Positions 61,192-64,000 of a stretch of DNA of 64,000 bases are shown here, piece after piece. The first letter of the stretch is position 1. Every line of letters starts with the position of its first letter. The stretch is from DATNPX01 sp036702975. GTDB lineage: Bacteria > Cyanobacteriota > Vampirovibrionia > Obscuribacterales > Obscuribacteraceae. Position numbers and translations under genes: made by a program. Location: positions 238,469-302,468 of the forward strand of contig DATNPX010000020.1 in NCBI GenBank assembly GCA_036702975.1, written 5' to 3'. The notes below the pieces were generated by a model. It ran no database searches and was not told the origin of the DNA. It saw only the letters and a list, made by a program, of their open reading frames with translations.

Positions 61192-64000
61192 ATGAAATTC
61201 AACCTACAACTCTCACACAAGGGAATTATCCTTGTCTCCGTTCCGCTCATCTTAGAGCTCGTGTTCATCGCCGTTCTGTCTATCTTGCTGCATCAAGCGG
61301 AAGTTGAGGTTCAGCGCCAGATCCGCTCAAAAGCGATTATTTCACAAGCGAACGCATTATCTAAATTGTTCTACGACGCGGGTGTCGCCATGGGTGGTTA
61401 CAGTATCACCAAGAGCCCGCTTTTCAGTGACCGCTACGACAAAATCGTGCGGCAGATTCCTGAAGACTTGACTGAACTGAAAACATTGGTTGGTGACAAC
61501 CCGCGCCAGCAGCAAATTCTCAAAAATCTTGCTGTCATTACAGAGACTGGTTTGAAGATCCTCGGTGAAGCTAAAGGCGCAATTGACGATAACCAGGTCG
61601 ACGTGGCGCAGTTCAGAGCTCGCCATATGTACAAGGAGATTCGTTCACTAGCAGACCGCTTGCAAGAAGAACTGCATGGATTAACAGAAGACGAGCAGAA
61701 GATAGCCCAGCAGTCTCCCGAAGCTTCCAACCGATCTAGGTCGATGGTTAAGTACTATCTGGTCGTCGGCGTAATCTTCAACGTCTTGTTGGCATTTGGC
61801 TTAGCCGCATTCTTCAGCCGTGGAATTACAAGACGTCTCAATGTTTTGACGGACAACTCTATGCGACTTGCTCGCGGCGACCCGTTGAATCCACTTCTCG
61901 GCGGTGCTGACGAAATCGCCATGTTGGACGAAACATTCCACGGCATGGCTGACGCCTTGATGGAAGCCTCGCGCAAAGAGCGAGCCATCATCGAAAACGC
62001 GGTCGACGTTATCTGTTCGATCGACGTTGATGGTAAGTTCGTTGCTGTCAGCCCATCATCTCGTCACACCTGGGGCTACGAACCAGAAGAGCTTATCGGC
62101 CGTCGATTTATCGAACTGGTGCTGCCGGCAGACCACCAGGAAACGATTCGTGCTGTGCGCGCTGTACGTGCTGAACGCGGTACGATGAACTTTGAAAACC
62201 GAACACGGCGCAAAGACGGCGGACTGGTAACAATTCTCTGGTCGACATTCTGGTCCGAGAGTGAGCGGTCGATGTTCTGCGTCGCCCACGATATCTCTCA
62301 ACGTAAAGCGGCTGAAGAAGCCATTAAAGCTAACGAACGCAGAATTCGGCAAATCATTGAAAACATGTTGGCTGGTCTAATGATCTTGACCAGAGACGGT
62401 ATCATCGAATCGATCAACCCAGCCAGTGAGCGCATGTTCGGTTACCGTGCCGAAGAGTTGATCGGTCATCACATCATGACTTGTTTCCACGACTCTAAGT
62501 TGTTCTCGGTTGAAAGCGAAGCCGACCGCGATAACTTCATGGAAACTTTGATGAATAGTTCCTACAATCGCATCGGTGAGCTTGATGCGCTCAAGAAGAT
62601 TGGTGAGCCGTTCCCGATTGAGATCTCTCTTGGTGATCTCGAAACTGCAGATGGTCCAAAGCTGCTCGCCAACATTCTAGACGTATCGGAAAGAAGAGAA
62701 GTTGAGCGCTTGAAGAAAGAGTTCGTGTCGACTGTCAGCCACGAGCTGCGTACGCCACTCACTTCTATTCGCGGTTCATTGACACTGCTAAGTGTAGGCG
62801 CCATGGGTGCTCTACCTGAGCAAGTGAAGAAAGTGGTGGGAATCGCCGAAAGAAACACCATTCGTTTGATCACTCTCATCAACGACATTCTTGATATTGA
62901 AAAACTAGAATCCGGCAAACTGGACATGGTGTTCGACACGATTTCAGTAAGCAATGTTTTGGAGCGTTCTAGCGAATCTGTCAAAGCCTTTGCCGAGCAA
63001 AACGGTATCAAATTGGAATTGGTTCCGTCTGCTGCGCAAGTCTATGCAGATGGCGATCGACTTGTTCAGGTGCTCGTCAACCTGGTATCAAACGCAGTTA
63101 AGTTTTCGCCGAAGGGTGAGACTGTAACGGTTTCAGTTGAGGAGATTCCAAACTGGATCGAAGTGAAGGTGGTCGACAGAGGTCGCGGTATTCCCGAGAA
63201 GTTCAAGGGATTGCTGTTCCAACGGTTCCAACAAGTAGAAGCCTCTGACGCTAAGAAGAAAGGCGGAACCGGTCTCGGTCTGGCAATTTGTAAAGGTATC
63301 ATTGAGGCGCACGGTGGTACCATCGGAGTCGAATCGGAAGAAGGAAAAGGAAGCTGTTTCTGGTTCAGAATTCCACCAGCATCCAAGGGTGCCACCATTC
63401 TCGCTCATGGTCCTGCACCGGTCGCGAAGAGTGGCAGTCAGCCAAAACCAGCACCAGCATTGCCCGGGCAGGTGATTCAATTGCCGAGTCAGGCACCGGC
63501 GGCAGTGGCAGCTGGCGGTGCCGCCATGCAACCGGCCGCGATGATGTCGAACCGCATAGGCGACACGGTGCTCACACCCGTACCGCGTGGACCGGGTGAC
63601 ACAACTGGCGGGCAAGCGCCTGCGGCGATGGTCAACAATATGTCGATGGCTGGTCGAACGATGGACACATCAGGTAGACCAGGTATGCAAGCTAATGCTC
63701 CCAACGGTATGCCGGGCGTTGGCGCTAGCCCTGGGCCGCAGGTTCCGGCTGCGATCGCTAATGCCGGTCCGCAAGTTCCTCAATATATCCAGCAGATGCC
63801 GCCGCAACACATGCAACAAATGTCGCAACAGATGCCGCAGATGCCTCCGAACATGCAGCAAATGTCACAACCAATGCCGCAAATGCCGCCACAGAACATG
63901 CAGCAGTTTGCGCAGTCGCAAGCACCGATGCAGATGCCACCGCAGAACACTCAGCAGTTTGCGCAATCGCAAGCACCAATGCCGCAAATGCCGCCGCAGA
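61192..64000 (+). CDS. Membrane PAS-containing sensor histidine kinase, truncated by window
   Basis: 936 codons are visible, open at the window edge. TM1 is at about residues 12-34 and a sensor region of about 150 residues follows. TM2 (about 186-205) leads into HAMP (about 205-260), then two PAS domains (about 264-380 and 384-500). HisKA has FVSTVSHELRTPLTSIRG with the phosphorylated His at 517. HATPase_c has NLVSNAVKFSP, DRGRGIPEKF, and GGTGLGLAICKGIIEAHGG, and ends near 729. The rest is a long Pro/Gln/Met/Ala-rich low-complexity tail with tandem repeats, unusual for a kinase. No response regulator is visible yet. Translation starts at ATG 61192 with a weak SD. Confidence 0.9.
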   Translation, partial: MKFNLQLSHKGIILVSVPLILELVFIAVLSILLHQAEVEVQRQIRSKAIISQANALSKLFYDAGVAMGGYSITKSPLFSDRYDKIVRQIPEDLTELKTLVGDNPRQQQILKNLAVITETGLKILGEAKGAIDDNQVDVAQFRARHMYKEIRSLADRLQEELHGLTEDEQKIAQQSPEASNRSRSMVKYYLVVGVIFNVLLAFGLAAFFSRGITRRLNVLTDNSMRLARGDPLNPLLGGADEIAMLDETFHGMADALMEASRKERAIIENAVDVICSIDVDGKFVAVSPSSRHTWGYEPEELIGRRFIELVLPADHQETIRAVRAVRAERGTMNFENRTRRKDGGLVTILWSTFWSESERSMFCVAHDISQRKAAEEAIKANERRIRQIIENMLAGLMILTRDGIIESINPASERMFGYRAEELIGHHIMTCFHDSKLFSVESEADRDNFMETLMNSSYNRIGELDALKKIGEPFPIEISLGDLETADGPKLLANILDVSERREVERLKKEFVSTVSHELRTPLTSIRGSLTLLSVGAMGALPEQVKKVVGIAERNTIRLITLINDILDIEKLESGKLDMVFDTISVSNVLERSSESVKAFAEQNGIKLELVPSAAQVYADGDRLVQVLVNLVSNAVKFSPKGETVTVSVEEIPNWIEVKVVDRGRGIPEKFKGLLFQRFQQVEASDAKKKGGTGLGLAICKGIIEAHGGTIGVESEEGKGSCFWFRIPPASKGATILAHGPAPVAKSGSQPKPAPALPGQVIQLPSQAPAAVAAGGAAMQPAAMMSNRIGDTVLTPVPRGPGDTTGGQAPAAMVNNMSMAGRTMDTSGRPGMQANAPNGMPGVGASPGPQVPAAIANAGPQVPQYIQQMPPQHMQQMSQQMPQMPPNMQQMSQPMPQMPPQNMQQFAQSQAPMQMPPQNTQQFAQSQAPMPQMPPQ
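63895..64000 (+). repeat. 51-bp tandem coding repeat in the kinase tail
   Basis: Two consecutive units begin at 63895 and 63946 (consensus AACATGCAGCAGTTTGCGCA followed by TCGCAAGCACCAATGC). They encode a repeated NMQQFAQSQAPM-type segment. Similar shorter units (MPQMPPQ) start near 63790. The array runs off the window. Confidence 0.75.

Noticed and set aside
1..64000. CRISPR array, prophage structural genes or secretion-system cluster
   Set aside because: No regularly spaced direct repeats with unique spacers, and no capsid, tail, portal or multi-gene secretion genes were seen on either strand.

Overview
The window is bacterial chromosome of moderate GC content with densely packed genes on both strands. 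Repeated secreted or lipid-anchored TPR proteins, frequent TTG and GTG starts, an rpmG-tRNA-secE-nusG-rplK-rplA block, glyoxylate-shunt genes, a phasin-like protein and a TadE protein together suggest a non-photosynthetic relative of cyanobacteria (Melainabacteria/Vampirovibrionia, order Obscuribacterales). That placement is inference from gene content and recalled resemblance; no database search was run.

Region by region. Positions 1-2800 look accessory: a cut-off HigBA toxin-antitoxin operon with a striking double operator, a short tmRNA/tRNA-end-like sequence, an IS3-family remnant and an unknown 450-residue protein. Positions 3030-5756 encode a large patatin-like phospholipase. Positions 5.9-8.5 kb hold regulators (WYL/YafY, TetR with a clear palindromic operator), an NTF2-like protein and an in-frame MazF-like remnant. 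Positions 8.5-14.1 kb encode envelope proteins: a PTPS_related multi-spanning protein, an LRR/TPR lipoprotein, an RlpA-type protein and a TPR protein. Positions 14.4-24.9 kb encode an uncharacterised conserved protein, an AMI1-like amidase overlapping CorA, pyrG, gatC, an AI-2E transporter, a 3-hydroxyacyl-CoA dehydrogenase, an APC permease and a TPR protein. Positions 24.9-39.1 kb encode a C39-like peptidase, polA, a phasin-like protein, a large TadG-like protein, TPR proteins, purA, a delta-prime-like clamp-loader subunit and a CbpA-type DnaJ protein. Positions 39.5-47.4 kb encode TadE, a small metallothionein missed by length cut-offs, aceB-aceA, cutC, an Fe-S/SCP2 fusion and MarR. Positions 47.5-53.4 kb encode a beta-phosphoglucomutase/GH65 phosphorylase fusion, DUF2934 and a DUF4388 protein with a decayed GGDEF-like end. 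Positions 53.6-56.5 kb hold the ribosomal/transcription block. Positions 56.5-64 kb encode an oligopeptide ABC transporter (binding protein and two permeases), a secreted unknown and a large PAS histidine kinase cut by the window end.

Pathway logic: aceA/aceB, the hydroxyacyl-CoA dehydrogenase and the phasin-like protein fit growth on acetate or fatty acids with polyhydroxyalkanoate storage. The HAD-GH65 fusion fits phosphorolysis of an alpha-glucosyl disaccharide to glucose 6-phosphate. The most unusual observations are the HigBA operator architecture, two in-frame stop arrangements (a MazF-like tail behind the WYL gene and a bridging mini-cistron before the second ABC permease), the tadE leader cistron, the shared MarR palindromes, and CTAG-rich 3' regions, one with pseudoknot topology.
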